Source of the DNA: Trochalopteron elliotii
Taxonomy: Eukaryota > Chordata > Aves > Passeriformes > Leiothrichidae
Length of the DNA stretch: 64,000 nucleotides
Direction of reading: 5' to 3'
Assembly: GCA_024734555.1 (NCBI GenBank)
Contig: JANPWX010000248.1
Coordinates: 814,828 to 878,827 of the forward strand
Shown here: positions 22,594-33,780 of the stretch, in pieces
Position numbering within the stretch: the first letter of the stretch is position 1
Layout of the letters: each line of letters starts with the position of its first letter
The notes under the pieces: model-generated
What the model saw: only the letters and a program-made list of their open reading frames with translations
What the model was told of the DNA's origin: nothing
Database searches by the model: none
Program-made: the position numbers and the translations under genes

Positions 22594-23349
22594 TTTCCCT
22601 TCCAGCTGGAGAAAGTGCCCAGATCCACCCCCCTCCTGCTTGCCCACAGAAATGAGGCAATTGGGATTTATCTCCTTTTTAGTGTACTTTCTGCTGAGGA
22701 ATTCAATCTGATTATCCCAGAGCTTTGGCCTACCACTCCTAACCTGGATCCTTGGCCTTCTTCTTTGGTGAAAGGCTGCTTTTAGCTCTTTGGCCTACTT
22801 TTAACCCTCAAAGATAATCTCTCTGCAGCACTTGGAGAATTGCCAGCAGGATTAAAATCTGCTGGGGTTATTTACTCGCCTAATGAAATGCAATATACCC
22901 AAGTATATCAGGTCTAATTAACACCCTGTCCACAACATCTCTCCTTAGCTCTGATAATTATTAAAAAAAAAAAAATCCACGCTCCACCAGCCACTCTGGC
23001 CATTAGAGAGGAAATGAATTTCACTAGGGTTTGTTGGGTTTTTTTTCCAGTTTTATTACTGCAAATAGATCTCTTCCCAAACTTCATGCTGGCTCACTCC
23101 TCCTTCTCTAAGATGAATTGTTGCCAGGAGTTGTCTGACACTTCTTAGTTTTATTTAGGTTTGGCTGAAATGGGATGTGGGTGATGAGTGGGAATTCAGC
23201 CCACCCTTGGGCTACAAAAAGAAGGTGGCAGAGGCAGGGGAGTGGAGGTGGGCAATTCCCAGGAAGGGCTCCTGAGGGAATTTGGGAGGAGGGAAATCAG
23301 GTTCTGCCTGAGCACTGAACCTGCCTATTACAGCATTTCCTGGACAAGG
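22594..23349. other. Unique non-coding DNA
   Basis: Includes a poly-A run near 22965-22977. No gene or interspersed repeat is recognised. Confidence 0.4.
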
Positions 23350-23630
23350 GACAGGGACAGGACAAGGGAGAATGGACCCACACTGCCAGAGGGCAGGGCT
23401 GGATGGGATATTGGGAGGGAATTGTTCCCTGGAAGGGTGGGGAGGCCCTGACACAGGATGCCCAGAGAAGCTGTGGCTGCCCCTGGATCCCTGGAAGTGT
23501 CCAAGGCCAGGCTGGACAGGGCTTGGAGCAGCCTGGGACAGTGGAAGGTGTCCCTGCCCATGGCAGGGGTGGAACAAGATGAGTTTTTAAGGTCCCTTCC
23601 AACCCAAACCATCCTGGGATGATGCTGTGC
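23350..23630 (+). mobile_element. CR1 LINE 3' end, well preserved
   Basis: One of the cleanest copies. It runs from GACAGGACAAGGGAGAATGG through GCCCAGAGAAGCTGTGGCTG and GTCCCTGCCCATGGCAGGGG to CCCTTCCAACCCAAACCATC and a CTGGGATGATG terminus. It is close in sequence to the copies at 9850, 41316 and 54172, so these probably belong to one fairly young subfamily. Confidence 0.95.
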
Positions 23631-24414
23631 ATACACCTGGCAAGGGAGCAGTGACACCAGAGTGGGGCACTGAAGTCAGAAGAAAGGAATTCCCTTTTAG
23701 CTGAGGAAAAAAGCAGGTTTGAGGAGGTCTGGCAGATGTAGATATCAGGGCTGGCTTTGGTTTCCAGTGCTTCTCAGCAGGCCTTGCTGCACCATTTTTG
23801 TGGGTGAAACAAGTCTGACACAGGGATTCTGGAAAAGGACTCCAAGGTTGCTTTACAAAGTCTGGAAAGCCTGTCTTAACTTTTCACTGTCACAGCTGCT
23901 GGTGAAACACTAATATATTTGTAATTCAGAAGAGAATAACTCCAAATAAGCACTGCAGCCTCTCAGAAGCCCTCATCTGTGCTAGATTACGTCAAGGGCT
24001 CTTGAATTAAACAAATCTGAAGTTTCTAGGCCAAGCCATTTGTGAGCCATGACATGAAAAAGCATTAGGAGATGCTTCAAACACTCTGAATTACACTTAT
24101 TTTCCCTAAGACCCATGTCTCAGAAATGGATTGTCTGATACGCCTCAGATTTTGCCAAAAGCATTCCTCCCCTGGCTTTCCACCACATCTGTGCACTCCG
24201 AGGATGTGTCCAGGTTTTTTGTAGGGCTCCAACAGCAGGGCCAAACCCAGAGGTTGGGAACCTCATTTTAACAGGGAGAGCAAAGAAAGCCAATCTTTAT
24301 GTAATCCCTTTGCAGCCCCCCCAGCACTGAGCCAGCAGCTTCTCATGCCCTGAATGCCATGCCAGCTTTTCCCACAGCATTTTGATAGTTATCTTTTTGT
24401 TATATGATAAATAC
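23631..24414. other. Unique non-coding DNA
   Basis: No gene or repeat is recognised. The part at 23920-24140 is AT-rich and of high complexity. Confidence 0.4.
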
Positions 24415-24660
24415 CCCAGGTTTAGGCTGGATATCAGGGAAATATCAGCACCTTCTTCCTCAGAGGGTGCTGGCACTGCCCAGGCTCCCCAGGGAATGGG
24501 CACAGCCCCGAGGCTGCCAGAGCTCCAGGAGCCTTTGGACAGCTCTGCCAGGGATGCCCAGGGTGGGGTTGTTGGGGGGTCTGTGCAGGGACAGGAGCTG
24601 GGCTGGGGGATCCTGTGGGTCCCTCCCAGCTCAGGATATTCCAGGATTCTATAAAATAAT
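24415..24660 (+). mobile_element. CR1 LINE 3' end, second subtype
   Basis: Begins with GGTTTAGGCTGGATATCAGG and continues through CTGCCAGAGCTCCAGGAGC and GTCTGTGCAGGGACAGGAGC to CCTCCCAGCTCAGGATATTC and an ATTCTATAA terminus. It shares its 3' half with the fragments at 16685 and 60275. Confidence 0.88.
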
Positions 24661-26178
24661 AACTGCATGCACCAAAGTTTTCTCCTTACAACCTGCTCCC
24701 CTCAGACTTAACAGGGGTTAAAATAATTCTATAAAGATGTAGGGAGGAGTGCATGGACTCAACCCTGCCCACAGGAAGATGTCACATCATCCAGATTGGC
24801 AGGTAATAGAGAATTATTTCATTATATACACTGGTAACTCTTCCTTCTCTCTGCAATCCCTGAAGCCAAGGATGGGGTTCAAGCCAGGGCTGCATCAGGT
24901 GGATGGAGAGGATTCACCCTGTGTCTCTAAGATCTCCCCACCTCTGCCAGACACAGGCAGAACTGGGCAAACTGCTTGTGCAGAACTTGTCTGGTAACAC
25001 TCATCCCTCTTGCTGAAAAAAACCAGAGGTGAAGTGATGGCAGGCACTTGGCTTCATGCAGGGCCCTGTCTTGGGCAGCAGAAGTTGCTCCCCATCCTGC
25101 CTGCCCGCAGCAGGATTTGAGTCTACTCAGCATTTTGCTAAAGCAGGTACCTGTGTTGTTCTAGAAGAAGAGGATGTTGCTGCTAGGCTGCCTGAAGGAG
25201 AATCTGCACCCCCCATTTCTGATGAGCTCCCTCCCAGGGGGTGTTTAGGGAGGTAAGTGAAAGCAGAGACATCACTATATTATCCATGTTCCCTTGCATT
25301 TATATCTTTTCCATTAGTGAACTGCTGGAAGAGGCCCAAAATCTGATGCCACAGAGGAAAAGAGTGACAGAGAAAAAGTCTTACAGGGTTGATCCATCTT
25401 AGCACAAAGAAGAGCACACTCCATATTTATCCCTTGTCCTGGGGGTGTGCTCCATGCCTTAGCACCAGCTGTGATGGAGCTAGACTGATTCCTTGAAAAA
25501 ATCAGCTGTTGGAGGCTGAGAAAGAGAAGGAATGATGCTCCAAAAGAGTTGTTTCTCTGCTTATGATTTTCAACTCCTGTCTAATCCAGAATATGTAGGA
25601 GACAGATGAGAAGGCAGGTGCTTAAAGAGGACCTGGAAGAGATTCCCATGGCTGAGGGAGAGCAGCTCAATCCCTTGGGAGGTGTCAGCAGGACCTCTGC
25701 ACTCTTTGGGCTGGAGCAGCAAGGAGGATGAGGAGTCCCCTGCAGTGGCCCTGGGCTCATTTCTGGGTGATCCATCCAGAGAGCTCCTGGTGTCCACCTG
25801 CAGGTGGTCTCCAGGCTGGGACAGGTGCCCAGAGCCCTGGGGACACCAGCAGGGCCCTCAGAAGATTGTGCCAAGGTTGGCACCAAGGGAAGCCTGAAAT
25901 GAGGATGGGAGAAGTTGTAACTAAATTTGAAACATGCTTTTTTGGACAAGGTCTCTCAGTGTAGTCCTGCAGCTTCACCTGGACTCACTGCAGGCAAATC
26001 CATTGCCAAGGACTGAGTGGAAAAGGTTTTTTGGGGTCTGTGTGGGAGATGGGTCTTGCTGAGTATTTATTTGCACTAGAGGGGCCTGCAGAGCCAAGTG
26101 CCCCGAGGTAAGGCCCTGTGTGCACCAGCAGAATCTCCCTCTGATGCCTCAAGTTTTAGCTTTCATATTTTCAGGTTC
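24661..26178. other. Unique non-coding DNA
   Basis: No gene, exon or repeat is recognised across 1.5 kb. Open frames on both strands near 25570-25970 reach about 120 codons but carry no domain. Confidence 0.4.
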
Positions 26179-26582
26179 TGTGCTGCCCAGGGGTGCAGTT
26201 CTGAGCTCACATTCAGTGTCACTCAGCTCTGCACAGAGCAGGGACACAAAACAAATCCTTTTCCTGCTGCACACCAAGGACAACTTTCAGCCCAAAAGCA
26301 CCAACAAGGGTGGGCTGAAGGGAGGAACAAGAAGGATGGGACTTCACAGCCTGAAGCTGGAATTGGACAATTAAACCCCAATATGCAAATGGACCAAAAC
26401 TTATTGAAGTGTGAGAGCTCATAACTGGGGAGCCATTTTATGACCATTTTGGGTCCACCTTGGGTGTAGCCCCTGGTCAGACCCTATCCTGCCCAAGGTG
26501 GATCCTGGAGGCCTTTCAATAAATATCTACTTTATTCTCCAGCTCTGTCCAGTCTCTGTTTCAGGTCAGCCTTCCCAAGGCA
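26179..26582 (+). mobile_element. Probable endogenous retrovirus LTR
   Basis: The interval reads like a passerine LTR I recognise from its blocks ACACAAAACAAATCCTTTTC, GGACAATTAAACCCCAATATG-type U3 sequence, GAGCCATTTTATGACCATTT and CTGCCCAAGGTGGATCCTGG. An AATAAA signal at 26518-26523 is followed by a T-rich stretch and AGCTCTGTCCAGTCTCTG, a usual LTR end. TG and CA termini can be placed near 26179 and 26582, but no target-site duplication was found, so the boundaries are approximate. No viral coding sequence adjoins it. Confidence 0.55.
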
Positions 26583-28397
26583 CCACCTCCTGCCCTGCAG
26601 CAAGATGGACCAGCCTTGGGAGCCTTTCTTGGCACTTTCATCCATGTCCCTGCAGACCTTGGAGCCCCCTGGCCTCCTCTGCATCTCCACAGCTCCTCTC
26701 CAAGCCTCAGAGTGCTCTGGGAAATCTGGGCTGATGTCCCTTAGCACCTCCTGGGTGTGCCCAGGATGAGAAAGAGGAGCCAAAGGACACGGTGAGGAAG
26801 AGGAGCTGGGCAGAAATGGTGGCCAGAGAGACCAAGGGAAGGCTGAGACAGCCCAGCACAGCCCCCTGTGCTTGGCTCAGGGTGACAAGCCCGTGCCAAG
26901 CTCTGGCAGGGGCCACACAGTTGGATGCCATGGTTATTTAACTGAACTTCAGCCTGGCTATTTATGGACAGGAATCATACCCAGGATCCAGGCTCCTCAA
27001 GGGTTTGAGTGCTCTTTGGGAATCTTCCAGGAAATGTCAGAAAATTCTGATTAGGCAAAATCAAGGCTTTTTTTCCAGGGGAGCCTACCAGGCTGTTCAG
27101 CTGCGGCACGTGAGGAATCTCTGATGGAAAGCAGAGACAGGCAGGGGCAGGGAGGGAGCTGCCTGCAGGACAGGGGCTCCTCCAGGCCAGGGAACACTCC
27201 AGCCTGGGAGCAGGGATCCTTTTTGCCCCATGGGAACAGCTTCCACTGGATTCCATTGAAGTTCAACCCCATCCCTGGGAGCAGATGTCCATAAAAGCTC
27301 CATCAGGGAGGTGTGTTTGAGGATCACACCATTAGAGAACTTTTCCCAGCTCCAGCTGGACCTGCTGCAGGAGGCAAGGAGGAGAAAAATGAAATATGAG
27401 AACAAACTAATAAATCCAGCTCATTGTGAGTGTTAGAGAAAAGCTGCAGTTTGAGGAGGTGGTGCAAAATTCCCCTCCACTGCAATCCTGAGGAGTCAGA
27501 AATTGGGAGTTTTATCTCTCCAAACTGGATCTCTGTCTTACAAAAACAATCCATGAGTATTTATGTGTGTCTCTGTGAATAAAGGATGGGAAGGGGCTTT
27601 AAATTTTCTTTCTGAATTTTGAAGACCATATTTTAAACCTTTTCTCTGCAATGCTGAGATTCAGTTTTCTTTCTCTTTTTTTTTTTTTTTTTTTTGACTG
27701 GTGGCTGATGCTGCTGGGCAGGGCCCATCTCCAGGAGCCACAGCTTCCAAAGCACTCCTGTGATGAAAAAAACCAACAACACCAGTGGAGATTGTCAGCA
27801 TTCACAGAACCAAAGAAGGATTTCATTTGAGAGACAACTTCCAAATGAAATGTGAGTCAGGTGTATAAATAAGTTGCCTGTGAAAAACCTTGTGGAGGGG
27901 AAGGATTTACTTTCTTCTTTGCCTGTTAAATACTTCCTTCAAATGCATCTGTCCCAAAATGAGGCAGGTGGGTGATAGGGAGCTTGGCTGGGTTGGGATC
28001 TCAGTGCAGGCTGAGGTACCTGCACCATCAGTAGAGAGGAGGAGCTGTCAGGGGCAACATCTCCTGGATGTGGGATCCTCCACCCTTAGGGAATCAGTGG
28101 TATTTAATAATAGGATCTCATCTTATGGCAAAGTTTGATGTAGGATGATCAGAGCCTGACATCTTTGCAGGCTGAGGTCTCTCCTGGAGACAGCCTCTCT
28201 GGATCTGTTCTCATTTCTGCTTCAGCTGGGTCCAGAAAGGGGAAAGAGGCCAACAGGGAATGCTGTCTCCAGCCCTCGCTGGATGGGTGCCAAATCTCAC
28301 AAACAAGTTCAGCCTCAAGCTTAAAATGCAACATTCAGGGAGGGAGATACGGAGTTGTAATCATCTGGGATTTGCCTACTGCCTGTATGGTCAGTTA
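26583..28397. other. Unique non-coding DNA
   Basis: No gene or interspersed repeat is recognised. A poly-T tract of 20 bases lies at 27676-27695 within a longer pyrimidine stretch from 27665; it could be the reversed tail of a retroposed sequence, but no body is evident. Confidence 0.4.
27665..27695 (+). repeat. Poly-T tract
   Basis: Pyrimidine stretch ending in an uninterrupted run of about 20 T. Confidence 0.95.
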
Positions 28398-28740
28398 ATC
28401 CCAGAGTGGTTTGGGTTGGAAGGGACATTAAAGCTCATCTCACTCCACCCCCTGCCATGGGCAGGGACACCTTCCACTGTCCCAGGGTGCTGCAAACCTC
28501 ATCCAACCTGGCCTTGGACACTTCCAGGGGTCCAGGGGCAGCCATAGCTGCTCTGGGCACCCCGTGCAGTGTTTTACTGCTCTCACTGTAAAAAAAAAAA
28601 ATCCTTCCTTATATCCAGTTTAAATTGACCCTCTTTTAGTTTAAAACCATTGCCCCTTGTCCTACTTCAACGGCCCCTGCCAAAAAATTTGTCCCCATTT
28701 TTCTTACAAAACCCCCACAAGTACTTCATCCTTTAATCCC
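28398..28740 (-). mobile_element. CR1 LINE 3' part
   Basis: Begins with the reversed terminus ATCCCAGAGTGGTTTGGGTT, then CCCTGCCATGGGCAGGGACA and CATCCAACCTGGCCTTGGAC. It continues into the region where CR1 copies read ATCCTTCCTTATATCCAG and CCTCTTTTAGTTTAAAACCA. Of the ordinary CR1 copies in this window, it is the only one that preserves this more upstream ORF2-end segment on the reverse strand. Confidence 0.93.
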
Positions 28741-29129
28741 GCTGAAATCAGTGGGAATGCCCCTCTGCAAAATTAGACCCTGAAAGAATACTTTGCCATG
28801 AATTTCATCAGGGCAGGGCGTGCTGAAGGGCAGCCTCCCAACAGGGGAAGAATCCCAGGCTGCCAGAGCCCTGCCCTGTACCCACATGAGCTGCTCTACC
28901 CCCTGCTCCTCCCCAGGTACAGATAATTACCTTCCCCTAATTGCCATCTCCTGGTCATTAGCTGTGTGAGCTGTTTACCCCAAAACACGAAGGCAGGGTA
29001 GGAGTGCTTCATCCTAGGAGAGGGTTAATCTCCCGCTGGATGCAGGATGCCCTCATGGGAATGGAATGTGTAGTGTTGGTAAGTGGTTGTGCCCCAGAAG
29101 CCTTTGAGAGCCCACTGACTACTGCATGC
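28741..29129. other. Unique non-coding DNA
   Basis: High-complexity sequence with a GATAATTACC-type motif near 28922. No gene or repeat is recognised. Confidence 0.4.
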
Positions 29130-29400
29130 TAACGATTGGTATTATTAAAGAACAATTGATGGCCTGTAACCAAACAACAGAAACTAATTACTGGAAAACT
29201 TTTATTGTCCTTTAATTACTGGGCCTCTTTGTCAATTAGCAGAAGAGAGAGGGAGAGGGAAGAGAGAGAGAGAGGCTCGTTTTATAGCAACAATAAATTT
29301 TCCAAAACTACAGTCATCAGTAGCTGCAGAAGCGAGTCTATTAACACACAATATTAAGGCCTGATATTTACTCTGGCTGCTAAATGTAGGTGCTTCTCTC
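29130..29400. promoter_or_regulatory. Candidate conserved regulatory element
   Basis: AT-rich, high-complexity block with repeated homeodomain-type cores (ACTAATTACTGG, TTTAATTACTGG, GTCAATTAGC), an AACAATTGATGG motif and an internal (GA)n run at 29241-29275. It resembles vertebrate conserved non-coding elements. The inference rests on composition and motif density only. Confidence 0.35.
29241..29275 (+). repeat. (GA)n purine tract
   Basis: Imperfect GA/GGGA repeat of about 35 bases. Confidence 0.9.
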
Positions 29401-30340
29401 CTGAAAAAGTGCAGAGCTCTAGGAATACTAATCAGGGGGCTCTGGCTGCCTGGCATGACAGCTCTCACTTCCCAAGGAATTTTACCCCTTGACCAAAGGT
29501 TTCTTTCTCCAAGGCTCCTCCAGCAAACTGGCCCTGTGCCCACCAGGGAGCATGGAAACTGGGGGAGGCTGAGGGTGGGAGGGACTCCAGGGACAAGGAT
29601 CCAAGCAGGTCAGCTCCTGCTTGTCCCTGCAATGTTCTGTGGGTGCAGGTGAGTGTGGGACCCACCACCCCATTGGGGTTTGGCTGCAAGGACCCATCTG
29701 TATGTTCTGCTCCTTGGTCCTGGCTCACCAGCACTGTCCAAAAATAGTTTATCCAACTTTTTTTTTTAAAATCTTTTCTCATCTGCTGCCGAATAAATTA
29801 TTTCTGGGCATATTGTCACAAGTAGTTAACCTTCTCTGAGGAGCTCTGAACTACAGTTACCCCCTGAAATGAATCACCATCTTTTTTCTGTCACTTGGCA
29901 AAGAGTGCTCACCAATATAATTTTTTCCTAGTCGACTTTCTCTGATTAACTAGTTAGTGCCTCAGCCAAAGGAAGTGGTTTGGGCACCGCCACTCCTCCC
30001 ATAGCACGTGGGGCTGGGCTTCACATCCCAAAAGGTCCTTCCAGGTTCTTTCTCCCACTGGGGAGATGTGAGAGCAGAGAGAGGCACCAGGCCCAACAGC
30101 ACTTTGCTCAGGGATGAGATGCTTTGTGAGACACAGCCATTGCCAGACTCCTAAAAGCTTCAGCTGTAATGACTTTCATTTGGGATGGACTTTCATTTGG
30201 GATGGACCTTCCTTCTCCTCAGTGAGGGAACTGGATATCTTTGAGCATTCCGGAGCTTCATGAGGTTTTATGGTATCTCTGTGGACAGAGGCAGGGACAG
30301 AGCCTATTGGAAGGAGTTAAATCCCTCCCCAGAGTACCTG
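29401..30340. other. Unique non-coding DNA
   Basis: No gene or interspersed repeat is recognised. The part at 29830-29960 (with GTCGAC and GATTAACTAGTTAG) is of high complexity and may be regulatory. A 17-base tandem duplication lies at 30171-30204. Confidence 0.4.
30171..30204 (+). repeat. Exact 17-base tandem duplication
   Basis: GACTTTCATTTGGGATG occurs twice head to tail, at 30171-30187 and 30188-30204, with no differences, so it is probably recent. Confidence 0.95.
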
Positions 30341-30349
30341 CTTCTAAAA

Positions 30350-31040
30350 GTCCCTTGCGAAAGAGCAAAGTACCAACGTTTTTATCAGAAAACAAACACA
30401 ATTCCCATTGCTGTCGGCAAACAGCGGCGACGCCGGGTTTTCCCGAGCGTTGGCCGTGCCCACCCTGGCAGCCCCTGCTCAGCACACCCACGGCAGGGAT
30501 TCATGGCTGAGGCAGGATAAACGCTGGGGAAGTAGCTTAGAAATTTGTCACAGCCTGTCTGACTCTGTGTGGCTTGAATAGACTGGGGGTTTGAGCTATC
30601 AGAGGGAATCCGGAGTAGCTCCTGCAGGTGAACCTTAATAGCGACAGTAATCTGTGGTCGTTTGACACGTCTTTCCCTGTGTGATGATGCAGAGGAATAG
30701 CTAATCCAATAAAAAGCAAGCCAAGCTACACGGGATTTCTGGAGTTTACCCACAGGGCATTTTTATTCCATTTATCTCCCAAATTTCTTTCCTTTCTCCT
30801 CTTCAGCCAGCCTGAGCAGGGAAGAATGGCACACCTCTGTCCTCACAGGTGGTTTACAAACAGCGTGTACCTGGGGCTGCACACCCAGAGATCCTCTGGA
30901 GACAGGAAGGAGCCATAAACTCCGGGATGAGGCCCTTGGCAGGGCTCCCACGGGCCTTATCACGGAGCAGGGCAGGATGTGGGATCAAAGCAGCACCTGC
31001 TGCAGAGCCATCGAGTAACGGAGCCCAGGCACCGCCCATG
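30350..31040. promoter_or_regulatory. CpG-retaining patch, candidate enhancer or minor promoter
   Basis: Eight CpG dinucleotides fall within 30414-30456, and more are scattered to about 31030 (30610-30690, 30730, 30860-31030). The surroundings have very few. The sequence is not a recognised repeat. Local retention of CpG usually means low germline methylation, as at enhancers or minor promoters. No exon is recognised here. Confidence 0.4.
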
Positions 31041-33585
31041 GGGACAGGTGGCTTTGCCTTCCCCCACCTTTGCCCTTTCTTTTTTTCCTTCTCTATGCAC
31101 TTCTTTTTTTTTTAATTTTCTCCCTATTATTTTTCATTTTCTGCTACTCACACAACCCCCTTTCTCTTCCTGCTTTGCAACTTTTTCTCTCTCTCTGAAA
31201 AACACCGAGGGAAGGTGTAGTATCAACCTTTGTCCTAATTTCCTGGTAGAACTGATTTCAGAGCTCCTGTTCCTGACAATTTCTGTGTTACACACACACA
31301 CACCTGGTCCTGATAGGGAGGTGCACTGCCGGGTGAGTGACCTTAAACAAGTAGGGAAGTCCTTACAGCAGCATATATTCTCGGGAAATTGTACAAAAAA
31401 TGGTATCTGAAGTCAGGTTTCTGCCAGGATAGGTGTTTCAGTGGAAAATTGTTGTGACACACTCTTGAAAGCTGGGAGGAAAAGCAAGAAAAAGCACATG
31501 TGGAGAGAGCCAGGGTTATACAATCACTGAATTTGTGTTTTGCCTTCACCCACCTCGTAGCCTTTTGCTCCCTGACTCCTCCTGTTAGTCCTCAGAGAAG
31601 GGGTCTCCAGGAAAAATCCAGAGCCCTTTCTTTTGGGGAAAGCGCCTCATTGGTCTGGGCAGATGCTGCAGCAGCCTGACAGAAAGAGCTGTAATGGCAA
31701 AACAAGCCCAAAGGCCGAGGCATCCCATCCCCAGGGCCGTCTCTGTCTACCTCAGAGAGCTGCCTGCAGGTCCTGGTGCTGTCAGGGGGTGCCTGAGCAA
31801 ATCTGGGCTTGCTCTGTCCTCTCAGGTTTGCTGCTCCTGCCTTCCATGCAGCCTTTCCCAGGAATGCCTGTCAGAGCCCTGTCTCCAGAAGCAGCAGAGG
31901 GGGAAGATGAGGCACAGAGGTGCAGCTTTTTCCACAGCACTCTGGGTGATCCCATTCCAGCCCTTTCATCGTTGGGAGTGTGGCACTGCCTATCTCAGCC
32001 CCTGAAGGTTTCATTTCCAACTCATGCTCCCACCAGGTATTCACCCCAGACACGTGGCCATGCCTCATGCAGGAGTTACTTCTAGAGACAAGGGTTTGGG
32101 AGATCTGGGACCTGTTTTCCCACATTCCCTGAGGAAAGGGACATGAGCCAGGCTCTGTTCCCTGGCAGGGGACTGTAACCCTTGCTCATATGTTCCAGCT
32201 GGTGCCTCTGTGGGAGCAAAGCTCTGCTTTGCTCAGAAGCACAGCTGAGAGCCTGACCTGTTGTTTGAGCACAGGAAGAGGCACAAAGAGGCTCAAACCT
32301 CCGTTCTAAAACGCTGTGGTTTGGTGGTGTTTGCTTTTAGTGCTCCTAAAACACAGAGAAGGCACTGCCAGGAGAGGAGTGGACACAGGAGAGACCATCC
32401 CTGTTGGGGTACAAGCAATTACTAAAACTAATCCCCTCCCTCTGGGGCTCTTCCTGGGGGGTTTTCTAGCAATTCTGGCACTGAGCAACAATATCAATCA
32501 CATCCCCTGTCCTGGCCACCTCTGCTGGCAGCAGAGCTCAGCACCAGAGGTAAGATCTGCACCTTCCCTGTCACACGTCCCCTGCTCTCACAGCAAGGAC
32601 GTGTGAACTTCACGGCTCTCTCTGACCCACTTCAACACAGGTGAAGTGCTTCTGTCAGAGAGCAGCAGGAGAGATTTCCTCCCACAGAGCTGCCCTGGCT
32701 CCCCCTGGGAAAGGATAAAACTGCCTTGGGGGGTCTGTTCCCCTCTGGGTTTGGCTGGAAGTGGGGCAGAGCTGCGAGGAGCATGTGAGACGTGCAGGGG
32801 AGCAAAGAGGCACCTGCTCCACTCGGGGGCTGTTGTCAGGATGTTCCCCCTTCTTTGACATTTTAGAAACCCCATCTCTAAGAGAGACACGTGATGGAGA
32901 GATATTTGGGTTTCACTTCTGAAACCCAGAGTTTTCATGCTTCGTCGTGACTTTTCCCCGCAAATGAGAACAGGTCCCAAAGCCAGGCTCAAAAACCAGA
33001 AGGAAAATAAGAAGGAGCTCCAATTAAAAGTGAAAACCTTGTGACAGTTTGGCTGGTTTCGTGGTTTGGGAACCTCAGAAGTTTTTCTAACATTTGAAGT
33101 TGGCAATACTTTTAAATTACAGGGAATAAGTTGCCTTTTTATAGAGTCATCTGGAGGATCCCTGCCAGCTTCACCAGCTAAACCATCATCAGAGTGACCT
33201 GGCCACTTGGAAGTGGAAGGTGAGGCTGGCAGAGCCAGCCAGGGGTTCCCAAAGAACCTCTACCAGGGGAAAGGGACCTTCTCCAACCTGAGCAGGACTT
33301 GGCTTTCAGAATCATTGCAAACTGCAAAATGCCAGCACAGATCCCAGCACCAGGGACACTGGGGTGACACCAGGGGCTCTGCAGCCTGGGTCTGTCTTCC
33401 TTCCTGCTCCCTCAATGGCTGTTTCCAAACCAGTCCGTTGCTGTTTTGCCTGGATGAAGAGGATATTCCATGTTTTCTCAGGCAGGCAGCAGACTTCTAG
33501 CAGCAGGCTTGATTTTTAGGCAAATCTGTCCCGTGTTGTCACTGAGTCAGAGTGGGAAAGCTGGGAGATGGTTCATATGCAGGGA
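31041..33585. other. Unique non-coding DNA
   Basis: Contains a T-rich stretch near 31075-31125 and a short (CA)n run at 31290-31303. Open frames at 32316-32606 (plus) and 32588-33106 (minus) have no recognisable domain. A CAGAGGTAAGA near 32547 is a good splice-donor match but has no partner acceptor next to a convincing exon. Confidence 0.4.
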
Positions 33586-33589
33586 TACG

Positions 33590-33780
33590 GATGGTGCATC
33601 TTCTGGAGATCATTTTCAATGCAAACAAACACATTATTGTGTTATTATGCAATAATGAACATGATTTACTGGGTCTATTTTTATAAAATTAAATCATTAA
33701 CTAATGAGACTACAATTTAATCTTAATTTTCACTGACATGTTTTAACTACAGAAAATTGCCAGAAACACACTAAATTCAT
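33590..33780. promoter_or_regulatory. Candidate conserved regulatory element, AT-rich
   Basis: Dense in ATTA/TAAT and ATGCAAAC/ATGCAATAATG-type motifs, with no repeat structure. This is an inference from composition alone. Confidence 0.28.

Noticed and set aside
27665..27720. Poly-T as the reversed tail of a processed pseudogene
   Set aside because: No recognisable gene body follows, and no flanking duplication was seen.
32540..32556. Good splice-donor match CAGAGGTAAGA
   Set aside because: No convincing acceptor and no coding frame with a recognisable product upstream.
32588..33106. 172-codon minus-strand open frame
   Set aside because: No domain and no exon boundaries; length alone is not evidence.
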